From NCBI RefSeq assembly GCF_003665065.1, contig NZ_RCHR01000002.1, positions 124,001-188,000 on the forward strand: a stretch of 64,000 nt of DNA, read 5' to 3'. Positions 34,910-46,829 of the stretch are shown here, piece by piece (within the stretch, counting starts at the first letter, position 1; every line of letters begins with the position of its first letter). Under the pieces are notes generated by a model. It made no database searches. It was given only the letters and a program-made list of their open reading frames with translations, and was not told the origin of the DNA. The position numbers and the translations under genes were made by a program. The stretch comes from Oceanobacillus piezotolerans (GTDB taxonomy: Bacteria; Bacillota; Bacilli; Bacillales; Amphibacillaceae).

Positions 34910-35839
34910 ATGAAAGACACCTTTTGGTTAAAAACTACAGATGACACTGAAATCTATGTAAAGAGATGGTTTAATCCAAATCAGAGACCAAAAGCCATTG
35001 TTCAGCTTGCACACGGAATGGTAGAGCATATTGAACGATATGATATCTTTAGTTCCAACTTGCTTGAACAAGGGATTTTTGTCTATGGTAATGATCATAG
35101 AGGGCATGGTCAAACAGGATTAAGGTATGATAGCCTCGGGTACTTTGCAAGTGAAGATGGATTTCTTAAAGTAGTAGACGACCTTTTCCTTATTACTTCC
35201 TATATTAAAAAGGATTATCCAGACACCCCAATTTTTCTTTTGGGCCATAGTATGGGTTCCTTTTTAGCACGGATTTATGTACAACGATATTCCAAAGAAA
35301 TAGCTGGTGTTATTTTAACTGGAACTGGCTATACACCACTTTTTTTAACGACTTTGGGAATAACATTAGCGCGTGCCTTATCACAGAGAGAAGAATCAGC
35401 CCTCATGAATCACCTTGTATTCGGGAATTATAATAAACGGATTAATAACCCAAAGAAAACGCATGATTGGCTAACTAGAGATGAAAATGTGGTACAAAAA
35501 TTTATTACTGATCCATTATGTGGCTTTACACCTTCTGCTAGTTATTTTCATGATTTATTAACAGGGATTCAATTAATGCAGGATAATCAGCGGAATAGCA
35601 TGATTCGCACCGATCTACCTATGCTTTTTGTAAGCGGAACAGAAGACCCTGTTGGTAATTATGGAAAAGGCGTTTGGAAGACGATGAATCTATACCATCA
35701 ACTGGGAATAGACGATATTATGGTATATTTCTACGAAGAAGCTCGACATGAAGTATTAAATGAGGTGAACAAAGAAGAAGTGTTTGATAGCATTTATCAA
35801 TGGATAATAAGTAAATTAAAGCAAATGACTTTTCAATAA
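34910..35839 (+). CDS. Alpha/beta hydrolase, lysophospholipase/monoacylglycerol lipase type
   Basis: A cytoplasmic serine hydrolase of about 309 residues. The HG oxyanion motif AHGMVEHIERYDIF (about 36-49), FVYGNDHRGHGQTG, the nucleophile elbow GHSMGSFLARIY (Ser about 115), the acid in SGTEDPVGNYGKG and the His in ARHEVLNE form the catalytic set of the Hydrolase_4 (PldB/YtpA-like) family. The ATG at 34910 is better spaced from AAAGGA than the GTG at 34907. It is a single gene; the natural substrate is unknown. Confidence 0.87.
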   Translation: MKDTFWLKTTDDTEIYVKRWFNPNQRPKAIVQLAHGMVEHIERYDIFSSNLLEQGIFVYGNDHRGHGQTGLRYDSLGYFASEDGFLKVVDDLFLITSYIKKDYPDTPIFLLGHSMGSFLARIYVQRYSKEIAGVILTGTGYTPLFLTTLGITLARALSQREESALMNHLVFGNYNKRINNPKKTHDWLTRDENVVQKFITDPLCGFTPSASYFHDLLTGIQLMQDNQRNSMIRTDLPMLFVSGTEDPVGNYGKGVWKTMNLYHQLGIDDIMVYFYEEARHEVLNEVNKEEVFDSIYQWIISKLKQMTFQ

Positions 35840-35979
35840 CATAGGTCTTAGTTATAGTTATCTGGTAGACGGGTGTAATTACTTACATGAAAAGAAAGTG
35901 TTTTCATTGTTTTCAAGCAAGATTATATGATAAAATACATGTATATACAAGCTATTAATGAGAGGATTGAAATTATAAT

Positions 35980-37689
35980 ATGACTAAAATAAATGGAATT
36001 GCAGCTTCTTCTGGAATTGCTATTGCGAAAGCGTATCAATTAGTAACTCCAGATTTATCATTTGAGGATAAAAGTGCTGGACAAGCAGATGAAGAAATCA
36101 AACGGCTTGAAGAAGCATTGGATATTTCTAAAGGTGAATTAGAGAAAATAAAAGCACACACAAAGGAAGCACTTGGAGATGAGCATGCGGAAATATTCTC
36201 TGCTCATTTATTAATCCTAAATGACCCAGAACTAATTACTCCAATGAAAGATAAGATAAGAAATGAAAGCGTTACTGCTGAAGCAGCATTAGACAGTATT
36301 ACAAAAATGTTTGTCGATATGTTCGAAAACATGGAAAACGAATATATGCGTGAACGTGCAGCAGATATTAAAGATGTAACGAAACGCGTGATGGCACATC
36401 TATTAGGAGTTACTTTCCCAGACCCAGCACTTATTGATGAAGAAGTCGTTATCATTGCGCAAGACTTAACTCCTTCTGATACAGCTCAATTAAATCAATT
36501 TGTAAAAGGATTTGCTACGGATATTGGCGGTCGTACTTCTCACTCCGCAATTATGGCAAGGTCTTTAGAAATACCTGCCATTGTTGGGACTAAAGAAATT
36601 ACAAATTCTGTAAAGCAAGGGGATATGATTATCATTGATGGGCTTGCAGGGGAAGTGATTGTGAACCCAACCGATGAAGAGATTGGTGCCTACCGACAAA
36701 AACAAGCGGACTTTGCAAAACAGCAAGAGGAATGGGGCAAATTGAAAGATGAGCCAACTTTCTCTAAAGATGGAGAGCAGGTAGAACTAGCTGCGAACAT
36801 CGGAACTCCAGCTGATGTAGAAGGTGTCTTAAATAACGGTGGAGAAGGTGTTGGCTTATACCGTACAGAGTTCCTCTATATGGGTAAAAGTGAGCTTCCT
36901 TCCGAAGATGAACAATTTGAAGCATACAAGTCTGTATTAGAACAAATGAATGGCAAACCAGTAGTTGTCCGTACTTTAGACGTTGGTGGAGACAAGGAAA
37001 TAAACTATCTTGATATGCCAAAAGAATTAAATCCATTCTTAGGCTTCCGAGCTATTCGCTTCTGTTTAGAAAACGAAGATGTCTTCCGTCCACAGCTGCG
37101 CGCACTACTTCGTTCCAGTGCGTACGGTAATTTAAAAATTATGTTCCCTATGATTGCAACACTAGAAGAATTCCGTCAAGCTAAAGGATTATTAATGGAA
37201 GAAAAAGAGGCATTAGTTGCAGATGGGGTCAAGGTTTCGGATGACATAGAAGTTGGTATCATGGTTGAAATTCCATCTACCGCAGTGACTGCACGTCAAT
37301 TCGCTAAGGAAGTAGACTTCTTCAGTATTGGAACAAATGACTTAATCCAATATACGATGGCAGCAGACCGTATGAACGAGCAGGTCTCTTATCTGTATCA
37401 ACCATATCACCCTGCTATCTTAAATCTCGTAAATAACGTGATTGAAGCTGCCCATAAAGAAGGTAAATGGGTAGGAATGTGCGGAGAAATGGCTGGCGAT
37501 CCTATCGCTATTCCAATCTTGCTTGGACTCGGATTAGATGAATTCAGTATGAGTGCGACATCTATTTTACCAGCACGTACGCAAATTCGTGATTTATCTA
37601 AGAAAGACTTGGCTGCTTATAAAGATAAGCTTCTTTCTATGGATACTGCCGAAGAGGTTGAGGCTTTTATTAAAGAGAAAACAGAATAA
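35980..37689 (+). CDS. ptsI: Phosphoenolpyruvate-protein phosphotransferase (PTS enzyme I)
   Basis: Transfers phosphate from phosphoenolpyruvate to HPr, the first step of all PTS sugar uptake. It has 569 residues. The phosphorylated His is in [13 protein letters not shown] (His 188). The PEP-binding C-domain shows [37 protein letters not shown] and MCGEMAGD. The ribosome binding site is AGAGGATT. ptsH normally sits directly upstream in Bacillaceae, but here the preceding gene is an unrelated lipase, so HPr must be encoded elsewhere. Partners in the window are Crh and the partial DhaM. Confidence 0.97.
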   Translation: MTKINGIAASSGIAIAKAYQLVTPDLSFEDKSAGQADEEIKRLEEALDISKGELEKIKAHTKEALGDEHAEIFSAHLLILNDPELITPMKDKIRNESVTAEAALDSITKMFVDMFENMENEYMRERAADIKDVTKRVMAHLLGVTFPDPALIDEEVVIIAQDLTPSDTAQLNQFVKGFATDIGGRTSHSAIMARSLEIPAIVGTKEITNSVKQGDMIIIDGLAGEVIVNPTDEEIGAYRQKQADFAKQQEEWGKLKDEPTFSKDGEQVELAANIGTPADVEGVLNNGGEGVGLYRTEFLYMGKSELPSEDEQFEAYKSVLEQMNGKPVVVRTLDVGGDKEINYLDMPKELNPFLGFRAIRFCLENEDVFRPQLRALLRSSAYGNLKIMFPMIATLEEFRQAKGLLMEEKEALVADGVKVSDDIEVGIMVEIPSTAVTARQFAKEVDFFSIGTNDLIQYTMAADRMNEQVSYLYQPYHPAILNLVNNVIEAAHKEGKWVGMCGEMAGDPIAIPILLGLGLDEFSMSATSILPARTQIRDLSKKDLAAYKDKLLSMDTAEEVEAFIKEKTE

Positions 37690-37698
37690 TACCTTTAC

Positions 37699-37731
37699 AG
37701 CACCTAAACTTAAGTGGTTTGGGTGCTTTTT
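37699..37731 (+). terminator. Terminator of ptsI
   Basis: AGCACC / GGTGCT with inner AAAC / GTTT pairing and a TTTTTG tail. Confidence 0.75.
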
Positions 37732-37764
37732 GATTTGCTGCTTGTATTTTTGATTTGCTGCTTG
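37727..37764. repeat. Short tandem direct repeat
   Basis: The 18-base unit TTTTTGATTTGCTGCTTG occurs at 37727-37744 and again at 37747-37764. The first copy begins in the ptsI terminator tail. Confidence 0.8.
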
Positions 37765-37796
37765 ACCAGCCGCTTTCAGGGCTTGCCAAGCAGCGT

Positions 37797-38393
37797 CTAT
37801 TCAATAATTTCTAGTTTTCCTTCTATGGGAGTCCTTTCTTTTTTTCGTGGAACTTTTGCAGGATATCCTATTTGAAGAACTGCCGCGATTTTAAATCTTT
37901 CATTGTCTAACCCAATTTCATCTAAAAATATTGGATCATGCATATAAGGTGTAATGGTCCAAAGCATACCTACTCCATATTCCCAAGCCGCTAATTGTGC
38001 ATTCTGAATAAAAGCACAGACAGACGCATACTCTTCTTCATAACGAACAGAATCCTCTTCTTTTTCAAAATAAATAAGTGCATGATGGGGAATCTTCAAC
38101 AAAAATTCTTTCATGGAATGAATCATTTTCTTCGTTTTCGGCTCCTGCTCATTTTTTATCATTCCGATTCGCTGATAACTACGTATAATAGCGTCAATAA
38201 TGGCCTCTCTACCATGTCCTTGATATATTTTAATTTGCCAAGGCTCTTTCATATAATGTGTTGGCGCATAGGAAGCATATGTAAAAATCTCCTTTAAAAC
38301 GGATAAGTCTACTGGTTGTTCTTTTAATTGATGAATCGATCTGCGTGCTTGGATTGTTTCTAAAATAGAAATGACTTCTCCCTCCCTTTTCAT
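37797..38393 (-). CDS. Nitroreductase-family protein (YfhC-like)
   Basis: A flavin-dependent oxidoreductase of 198 residues. The FMN-binding motif ETIQARRSIHQLKEQPVD (about 12-29), SYAPTHYMKEPWQIKIY (about 41-57), and late QLAAWEYGVGMLWTITPYMH fit the nitroreductase superfamily. Start is uncertain: the ATG at 38393 directly follows the stop of the DUF1648 gene and has no good ribosome binding site, while GGGAGGGAG lies just inside the frame ahead of an ATT codon (MKREGEV-ISILE). Translation coupling from the upstream gene is possible. Substrate unknown. Confidence 0.82.
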   Translation of the reverse strand: MKREGEVISILETIQARRSIHQLKEQPVDLSVLKEIFTYASYAPTHYMKEPWQIKIYQGHGREAIIDAIIRSYQRIGMIKNEQEPKTKKMIHSMKEFLLKIPHHALIYFEKEEDSVRYEEEYASVCAFIQNAQLAAWEYGVGMLWTITPYMHDPIFLDEIGLDNERFKIAAVLQIGYPAKVPRKKERTPIEGKLEIIE

Positions 38394-38903
38394 TTACCGT
38401 AGTTTAAATGACTTCCATATAAAAAAAGCTATGGAACCAAAAATAATTACTAAAGAAATAACCATATCCCATCCCCCGAGCAAAGAACTTTGCATCTCAT
38501 TTTTAGCTATATAAACACTTTCCAAATTTAATAAACTAAAGAGAATCAATATTTCATTTTTCATGACGTTCATCATTCTGATAGAATTTTTGTATAGTCT
38601 TTCCGCATTTTCTTCCGTTAATCTACTGTAATTATGAAGATGAGGATATCTTTCAAGAACACTTGATGGCACCCATATGATCAATAAACCAATAATCGGC
38701 ATAAGAAAAAGCATGGCTTTTGAATCCCATCTAGTTACCTCGCCCGCGAGGTTGTAATGACCGGGCACTTTATCGGGAATGGATGGCCAGTCGGCAATAA
38801 GATAAACAATACTAGCAAAGTAAATGAAAAGGGCAATGATATCAAAGACCTTCTCAAATTTCGACCGGTTCACTTTAATAATTGGATTACTATAAGACTT
38901 CAT
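38394..38903 (-). CDS. DUF1648-domain membrane protein
   Basis: A 169-residue protein with four hydrophobic segments (FDIIALFIYFASIVYLIADW, MLFLMPIIGLLIIWVPSSVL, EILILFSLLNLESVYIA, MVISLVIIFGSIAFFIW). The loop PDKVPGHYNLAGEVTRWDSK is the DUF1648 signature shared with the N-terminus of SdpI-like immunity/signalling proteins; the rest of SdpI is not present. It abuts the nitroreductase gene. Function unknown. Confidence 0.78.
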   Translation of the reverse strand: MKSYSNPIIKVNRSKFEKVFDIIALFIYFASIVYLIADWPSIPDKVPGHYNLAGEVTRWDSKAMLFLMPIIGLLIIWVPSSVLERYPHLHNYSRLTEENAERLYKNSIRMMNVMKNEILILFSLLNLESVYIAKNEMQSSLLGGWDMVISLVIIFGSIAFFIWKSFKLR

Positions 38904-39157
38904 CTTACCCCCTCCTTACCATTTATACGGGCCAAAAAGTGGAAAGGTTTCAACAGGAGAGCAATAGCGGGCAGAGAAAAAAGCAATTTCATTAGTAGCT
39001 TTGTCTAGTCATTATCGACATAGAGTGATTAAAAATCTTTGGATAATCAAGCTGGAATGCAATTCGCGTCAGAATAGGAATCTAAAATGCTTATATTATG
39101 ATTTTAACCTGAAAAGGACTCTGGCACTATAGTTACCATAATGGCCTACATACACAA

Positions 39158-39183
39158 AAAGGACTGCAATAATGCAGCCCTTT
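39158..39183 (-). terminator. Terminator of the glycolytic operon
   Basis: AAGG.CTGC / GCAG.CCTT stem 17 bp after the eno stop with a U-run on the minus strand. Confidence 0.75.
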
Positions 39184-39199
39184 AATTAACTCTCATTTA

Positions 39200-40522
<1,323 letters not shown>

Positions 40523-40528
40523 TTATTA

Positions 40529-42070
40529 TTATTTATTAACTAAGCTTGTTCCTGTCATTTCTTTTGGCTTTTCTACATCTAGAAGATCAAGCAATGTTGG
40601 TGCTAGGTCTGCTAGAATTCCACCATCACGGAGTGTAACTCCATCTTTTGTCACTATAACTGGAACAGGATTTGTTGTATGTGCAGTCATTGGGGCGCCA
40701 TCCAATGTTACTACTTCATCAGAGTTACCGTGGTCTGCAGTTATAATCGCATGTCCACCTAACTCAGTGATTTTATCTACAATTTTTCCTAAGCATTCAT
40801 CGACTGCTTCAATTGCTTTCACAGTTGGTTCGAGTATTCCGGAATGCCCAACCATATCTGGATTCGCAAAGTTTAGGATAATCGCACTTGGTCGATCGTC
40901 AGAATCAAGTTCTTGAAGCAACGCGTCCGTCACTTCATATGCACTCATTTCTGGTTTTAAGTCATAGGTTGCAACCTTTGGTGAATCGATTAGTATACGC
41001 TTTTCACCAGGAAATTCTTTTTCACGTCCTCCACTCATAAAGAAGGTAACGTGAGGATATTTTTCTGTTTCTGCGATACGCAGCTGTTTCAAATTATGTT
41101 GTGATAATACTTCACCGACCGTATTATCTAAGTTTGATGGCTCATATGCAACAAAACCATCAACAGATTCACTGAATTGTGTAAGCATGACGAAATGAAG
41201 GTTTTGTGGAACTCCTTCACCACGATCAAAATCGCGGAAGTCTTCATTCGCAAACGTACGTGAAATCTGAATCGCTCTATCAGGACGGAAGTTATAGAAA
41301 ATGATGGAATCATTATCTTGTACTTTCCCAACTGGGTTATCATACTCATCCGTAATCACAGATGGAATGACAAACTCATCATGGATTCCATTTTCATAAG
41401 AGTCCTTCACAACATCCATAGCAGATTGGTACGATGGTCCTTCACCGTAAACCATAGCATCATAAGCCTTCTTGACACGGTCCCAGCGTTTATCACGGTC
41501 CATCGAGTAATAACGACCAGAAATTGTTGCGAATTGTCCTACGCCGTACTCTGCCATTTTCGCTTCTGTTGCTTTAATATATTTCTCTGCTGTTTGTGGT
41601 CCTACATCACGACCATCTAGGAAAGCATGAAGATACACTTTTTCTAAGCCATGGTCACTTGCAAGCTTAAGCAATGCAAACATATGCTCAATATGGCTGT
41701 GCACACCACCATCAGATAGTAGTCCGAATAAATGCAAGGCACTATTGTTTTTCTTTACATTTTCAATTGATTTGAGGAAAGCTTCTTTCTCGAAGAACTC
41801 TCCTTCGCGAATAGAAAGATTCACTCGAGTTAAACTTTGGTACACGATACGACCAGCACCAATGTTTAAGTGCCCTACCTCAGAATTCCCCATTTGGCCT
41901 TCTGGTAATCCTACTGCCTCACCACTGGCAGTCAATTGGTTGTGAGGATAGGTTTCCCAATATCGATCAAAGTTTGGCTTTATTGCTTTTTTTACTGCAT
42001 TACCATAGGCTTCATCGCGGATTGCGAATCCGTCTAGAATGATTAATGCAGCTAGTTTATCTTGACTCAT
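40529..42070 (-). CDS. gpmI: 2,3-bisphosphoglycerate-independent phosphoglycerate mutase
   Basis: Interconverts 3- and 2-phosphoglycerate; 513 residues, manganese-dependent alkaline-phosphatase-like fold. Catalytic Ser region [20 protein letters not shown] (about 61-80), [29 protein letters not shown], and C-terminal metal ligands in [12 protein letters not shown] and [10 protein letters not shown]. Its ATG overlaps the tpiA stop by four bases (ATGA), showing translational coupling. Confidence 0.97.
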   Translation of the reverse strand: MSQDKLAALIILDGFAIRDEAYGNAVKKAIKPNFDRYWETYPHNQLTASGEAVGLPEGQMGNSEVGHLNIGAGRIVYQSLTRVNLSIREGEFFEKEAFLKSIENVKKNNSALHLFGLLSDGGVHSHIEHMFALLKLASDHGLEKVYLHAFLDGRDVGPQTAEKYIKATEAKMAEYGVGQFATISGRYYSMDRDKRWDRVKKAYDAMVYGEGPSYQSAMDVVKDSYENGIHDEFVIPSVITDEYDNPVGKVQDNDSIIFYNFRPDRAIQISRTFANEDFRDFDRGEGVPQNLHFVMLTQFSESVDGFVAYEPSNLDNTVGEVLSQHNLKQLRIAETEKYPHVTFFMSGGREKEFPGEKRILIDSPKVATYDLKPEMSAYEVTDALLQELDSDDRPSAIILNFANPDMVGHSGILEPTVKAIEAVDECLGKIVDKITELGGHAIITADHGNSDEVVTLDGAPMTAHTTNPVPVIVTKDGVTLRDGGILADLAPTLLDLLDVEKPKEMTGTSLVNK

Positions 42071-42825
42071 TTAGTACCAGCCTCCACAAGCTGTAAGAAG
42101 GAATCTGCTTCAAGACTTGCACCACCAACTAATGCACCATCAATATCTGACTGTGCTAGAAGTTCGTCTACATTTGCAGGCTTAACACTGCCGCCATATT
42201 GAATAATGACTTGATCTGCTGTGTCTGCTGAAGTAATTTCTTTTACTACTGTACGAACATGTGCACACACTTCATTTGCATCTTCACTTGATGCAGTTTT
42301 ACCTGTTCCAATTGCCCAGATTGGCTCATACGCAATAATCGTATTTGCCACTTGTTCATCTGACAGTCCTTCTAACGCTTTTTTCACTTGTTGTTCTACA
42401 AGCTGTTTGGTTTCATTTGCTTCACGTTGTTCTAAAGTTTCCCCAACACAAACAATTGGAGTTAAACCATGGTTAAACGCGGCGTGTGCTTTTTTATTTA
42501 CTGTTTCATCTGTTTCAGCGAATAATTCGCGACGCTCGGAATGTCCTAAAACAACATGAGTCACGCCTAAATCTTTCAACATAACAGGGCTAACTTCACC
42601 AGTAAAAGCTCCATTGTCTTCAAAGTGCATGTTTTGTGCCGCTACCTTCACACTTGATCCTTGTGTTTTTTCAACAAGAGATGGAAGGAATGGGAAAGGT
42701 GCACAAACAATAGCTTCCACTCTATCGCTTGTTGGTACTTTTGATTTTACTTCTTCTACAAATTCATTTGCTTCTGATAACACTTTGTTCATTTTCCAGT
42801 TACCAGCAATTACTTTCTTACGCAT
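42067..42825 (-). CDS. tpiA: Triosephosphate isomerase
   Basis: Interconverts dihydroxyacetone phosphate and glyceraldehyde 3-phosphate, 252 residues. GNWKMN at the N-terminus (Lys about 12), catalytic His in [17 protein letters not shown] (about 95), catalytic Glu in [17 protein letters not shown] (about 167) and the phosphate loop [10 protein letters not shown] and GALVGGASL. The ribosome binding site is GAGGTGAT. Confidence 0.98.
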   Translation of the reverse strand: MRKKVIAGNWKMNKVLSEANEFVEEVKSKVPTSDRVEAIVCAPFPFLPSLVEKTQGSSVKVAAQNMHFEDNGAFTGEVSPVMLKDLGVTHVVLGHSERRELFAETDETVNKKAHAAFNHGLTPIVCVGETLEQREANETKQLVEQQVKKALEGLSDEQVANTIIAYEPIWAIGTGKTASSEDANEVCAHVRTVVKEITSADTADQVIIQYGGSVKPANVDELLAQSDIDGALVGGASLEADSFLQLVEAGTK

Positions 42826-42861
42826 CCTATCACCTCATATTTACTATTTGGTTTCGGTTCT

Positions 42862-44043
42862 TTATTTATCGTCTAAAGCTTGTACACCTGGAAGTACTTT
42901 TCCTTCCATGAACTCAAGGGATGCTCCCCCGCCTGTGGAAACGTGATCCATCTTGTCCGCTAGGTTGAACTTCTCAACTGCTGCAGCAGAATCGCCACCA
43001 CCAATTACAGTGTAGCCTTCTGTCTCAGCAAGTGCCTCAGCAACCGCTTTTGTACCACCAGCAAAGACATCTAATTCGAATACACCCATTGGTCCATTCC
43101 ATATTACAAGTTTAGATTCTTTTACAATGTTGCTATATTTCTCACGTGTTTTCGGTCCAATATCTAATGCTTCCCAGTCAGCAGGAATCTCAGATACGGA
43201 TACAGCCTTTGTATTTGCAGTTTCAGAGAAGTCATCTGCTATAATAACATCTTCTGGAAGTAAAAAGTTTACACCTTTTTCTTCTGCTTTTTTCATGAAT
43301 TGTTTCGCTAAATCGATTTTCTCTTCATCTAGTAAGGATTTCCCTACTTCATGGCCTTGTGCTTTGATAAATGTATAAGCAAGACCACCACCGATGATTA
43401 AGTTATCTACTTTTTCTAGCAGATTATCGATTACATCGATTTTGTCTTTCACTTTTGCTCCACCGATAATAGCAGTAAATGGACGTTCAGGATTTTCCAA
43501 TGCTTTGCCTAATACATCTAATTCTTTTTCCATTAGGAAGCCTGCAGCAGATGGGAGTTTCTCAGCAACACCCGCTGTAGATGCATGTGCACGGTGAGCA
43601 GCTCCAAAGGCATCGTTCACATATAAATCTGCCATATCTGCAAAGCTTTGTGACAATGCTTCATCATTCTTCTCTTCACCAGCTTCAAAACGAACATTCT
43701 CGATTAATAGAATGTCGCCATCATTTAAACCGGCTACCGCTTGATTCACTTCTTCACCATATACGGTGTCAGTTTTCACAACTTCTTTACCGATTAAATC
43801 GCTAAGACGTTTCGCTACTGGGTCTAATCGCAATTCTTCTACTACTTGACCTTTAGGACGTCCAAGGTGGCTGGCAAGAATTACTTTCGCCCCTTGCTCA
43901 GACAAGTGCTTAATAGTTGGTAGTGCTGCTTTAATACGTGTATCGTCTGTTACTTCTCCGTCTTTCATTGGTACGTTGAAGTCCACACGGCAAAACACTT
44001 TTTTACCTTTTACTTCAAGATCTTTTAATGATTTCTTATTCAT
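42862..44043 (-). CDS. pgk: Phosphoglycerate kinase
   Basis: Transfers phosphate from 1,3-bisphosphoglycerate to ADP, 393 residues. [20 protein letters not shown] (about 16-35), [35 protein letters not shown], and the C-terminal nucleotide segments WNGPMGVFE and [10 protein letters not shown] with [10 protein letters not shown]. An in-frame ATG at 44085 adds 14 residues without a ribosome binding site; GGGAGGC precedes ATG 44043. Confidence 0.98.
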   Translation of the reverse strand: MNKKSLKDLEVKGKKVFCRVDFNVPMKDGEVTDDTRIKAALPTIKHLSEQGAKVILASHLGRPKGQVVEELRLDPVAKRLSDLIGKEVVKTDTVYGEEVNQAVAGLNDGDILLIENVRFEAGEEKNDEALSQSFADMADLYVNDAFGAAHRAHASTAGVAEKLPSAAGFLMEKELDVLGKALENPERPFTAIIGGAKVKDKIDVIDNLLEKVDNLIIGGGLAYTFIKAQGHEVGKSLLDEEKIDLAKQFMKKAEEKGVNFLLPEDVIIADDFSETANTKAVSVSEIPADWEALDIGPKTREKYSNIVKESKLVIWNGPMGVFELDVFAGGTKAVAEALAETEGYTVIGGGDSAAAVEKFNLADKMDHVSTGGGASLEFMEGKVLPGVQALDDK

Positions 44044-44158
44044 TTTACAGCCTCCCAAAGGAATATGTAATTTAAGCTTTTCCATTATGCACTACGATAT
44101 CCATTATATACCATTCATGCATAGTAAATAGGCTTTTCATATAAATTTAACAGAAAAT

Positions 44159-44180
44159 GGAGAGGAGTCGCCTCCCCTCC
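44159..44180 (-). terminator. Hairpin between gapA and pgk (partial terminator or processing site)
   Basis: On the minus strand GGAGGGGAG, tetraloop GCGA (GNRA type) and CTCCTCTCC pair fully (one G-U), followed by ATTTTCT. A stem of this strength could lower pgk-eno expression relative to gapA or guide mRNA processing. A second stem AGCCGCC / GGTGGCT lies at about 44203-44226. Confidence 0.65.
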
Positions 44181-44240
44181 TCATGATTAATCATTTGGAA
44201 ATCGGAGCCACCAATTTGCGGCGGCTGTTTTCCCTGATTT

Positions 44241-45269
<1,029 letters not shown>

Positions 45270-45291
45270 TTATTTATATATTTTAAAGAGG

Positions 45292-46311
45292 TTACCCTCT
45301 TAAAACCTGAATTGCAGCGGCTTCATCCGTGATAAGCAAGTTGCTTCTTCCTTGTTTAAAGTAGGAAATGATGGCCTCAGCTTTAGATTTACCACCTGCG
45401 ACCGTAATCACATTGCCAATTGCTGATAGGTCTTCCAGTTGTATTCCTACAGTTCTAACCTTATGGACAATGTTTCCCTCTTGGTCAAAGTAGTATCCAA
45501 ACGCCTCACTTGCAGCCTTTTTAACTGCTAGTTCTCTAAGCGTTTCATTCGATGTTTTCCGGCGTTTTGCCATTGTTAATGCATCACCAATACCATGAAT
45601 AACAACGTCGGCTGTCTTGATTTGATCGAGAACATTCTTAATAGAAGGTTCATTAATCAACGTTTGATATGCAACTTCACTTAACGGATCGGGAACATAA
45701 AGTAATCGATAATCACCACGAGCCTTCTCTGCCATTTCAGCCACAATACCACTCGCCTGATTTTCCACCTTTTCTCCAATTCCACCTCGTGCCGGCAAAA
45801 AAAGAACATCGATATTATTTCCAAGCGGGGTCATCACATCCGCAACTGCTGACATAGTTGTGCCACCTGTTACAGCAATAATAGAATGGTTCTTCACAAT
45901 CTTTTTCAGGTGAGATATACATACTTTTCCCATTTCCTGTTTTACCCATTCATATTCATCGCTATTTCCTGGAACGATAATAACATCATCTATATTTAAC
46001 TTTTCCCTAATTCGCTGTTCTAAAACGTTTAACCCCATTATTTCTCGCATGAAGCCAGCCATCTCTTCAAGAACTAATGTACCCTCTTTCGAAACATACA
46101 TACCCTTAGAGGTTACTTCTATTAACCCTTGTTCATGTAAAAAGTCAACCTCACTTCTTACAGCCCGTTCGGTTAAATGGACTCTTTCTGCAAGTCCTCT
46201 TCTTCCAATCGGTTCTAAATTATGTACGCTTTGAAGGATGGAATATCGATGCTTCATTACATCAAGAAGATCGGGTATTAACTTTTTCTGCAGCTCGGTT
46301 AAGGTTCTCAT
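45292..46311 (-). CDS. cggR: Central glycolytic genes regulator CggR
   Basis: A SorC-family repressor of the gapA operon that responds to fructose 1,6-bisphosphate. It has 339 residues. N-terminal helix-turn-helix (GRRGLAERVHLTERAVRSEV, about 37-56, RpoN-like winged helix) and a sugar-phosphate domain with ITVTGGTT-like SIIAVTGGTTMSAVADVM and VIHGIGDALTMAKRR. The ribosome binding site is GAAGGAG. It is the first gene of the glycolytic operon; its operator lies just upstream. Confidence 0.95.
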   Translation of the reverse strand: MRTLTELQKKLIPDLLDVMKHRYSILQSVHNLEPIGRRGLAERVHLTERAVRSEVDFLHEQGLIEVTSKGMYVSKEGTLVLEEMAGFMREIMGLNVLEQRIREKLNIDDVIIVPGNSDEYEWVKQEMGKVCISHLKKIVKNHSIIAVTGGTTMSAVADVMTPLGNNIDVLFLPARGGIGEKVENQASGIVAEMAEKARGDYRLLYVPDPLSEVAYQTLINEPSIKNVLDQIKTADVVIHGIGDALTMAKRRKTSNETLRELAVKKAASEAFGYYFDQEGNIVHKVRTVGIQLEDLSAIGNVITVAGGKSKAEAIISYFKQGRSNLLITDEAAAIQVLRG

Positions 46312-46330
46312 ACAAAGGACTCCTTCTAAT

Positions 46331-46405
46331 GGTCAAAAAATGTCCCGTAAGGATGTTTTATGTCCCAGACAAGTAGATTATAACAATAGGTAATTAAATA
46401 TACAA
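46331..46405 (-). promoter_or_regulatory. CggR operator and promoter of the glycolytic operon
   Basis: On the minus strand two tandem boxes, TGGGACATAAAACATCC and CGGGACATTTTTTGACC (46331-46367), match the CggR operator layout (CGGGAC-N6-TGTCC repeated). They follow a promoter with TATAAT (46378-46383) and TTGTAT (46400-46405) at 16-bp spacing, so bound CggR would block elongation from this promoter. Confidence 0.85.
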
Positions 46406-46550
46406 CCATTATGCACCAATCTTTTTGTAAAGTTATTGCTAACTATAGTTAATATTACTTTTACATAGATTCTATTTTTAACCATCTCGCTGACAGATAT
46501 GAACTTGCATTTCATATCTTCCCTTTTATTCCCATTTCCATACCAAAAAA

Positions 46551-46572
46551 GGAAGCAAACTAATTTGCCTCC
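46551..46572 (-). terminator. Terminator of the rpoN-glutaredoxin unit
   Basis: GGAGGCAAA / TTTGCTTCC on the minus strand with a 4-base loop and six U, overlapping the end of the glutaredoxin-like gene. Confidence 0.8.
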
Positions 46573-46817
46573 CTCGTACTTTCTTTCTCTAATAAGTCAT
46601 GCAGCGATTCGTAATTTATTTCAACTGCATTTAACTGCTTTCCATTTACTTCAATGACAGGAATCGTTAACTGATACTTCTCAAGCCATACATCATTGGT
46701 ATAAATATCACGGTATTCCGTTTTGAACGTAAACTCTTCCCGCAATAATTCTAATAGAGTGTTCGCGTCATTGCATAATCCACAATTTTCCTTCGTATAA
46801 AATAACACTTTTACCAA
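46560..46817 (-). CDS. Glutaredoxin-like protein
   Basis: A small thioredoxin-fold protein of 85 residues (88 from the first GTG). The CGLC redox motif is in FYTKENCGLCNDANTLLELL near the N-terminus and the cis-Pro region is QLTIPVIEVNGKQL. The GTG at 46826 is too close to the ribosome binding site AAAGGG; the TTG at 46817 is better spaced. It follows rpoN by a few bases and precedes cggR, as in related Bacillaceae. Partner proteins are unknown. Confidence 0.82.
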   Translation of the reverse strand: MVKVLFYTKENCGLCNDANTLLELLREEFTFKTEYRDIYTNDVWLEKYQLTIPVIEVNGKQLNAVEINYESLHDLLEKESTREAN

Positions 46818-46829
46818 TTCGTCCACCCT

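Noticed and set aside
37797..38393. NfrA-type large nitroreductase
   Set aside because: At under 200 residues it is too short and lacks the NfrA-type C-terminal extension.
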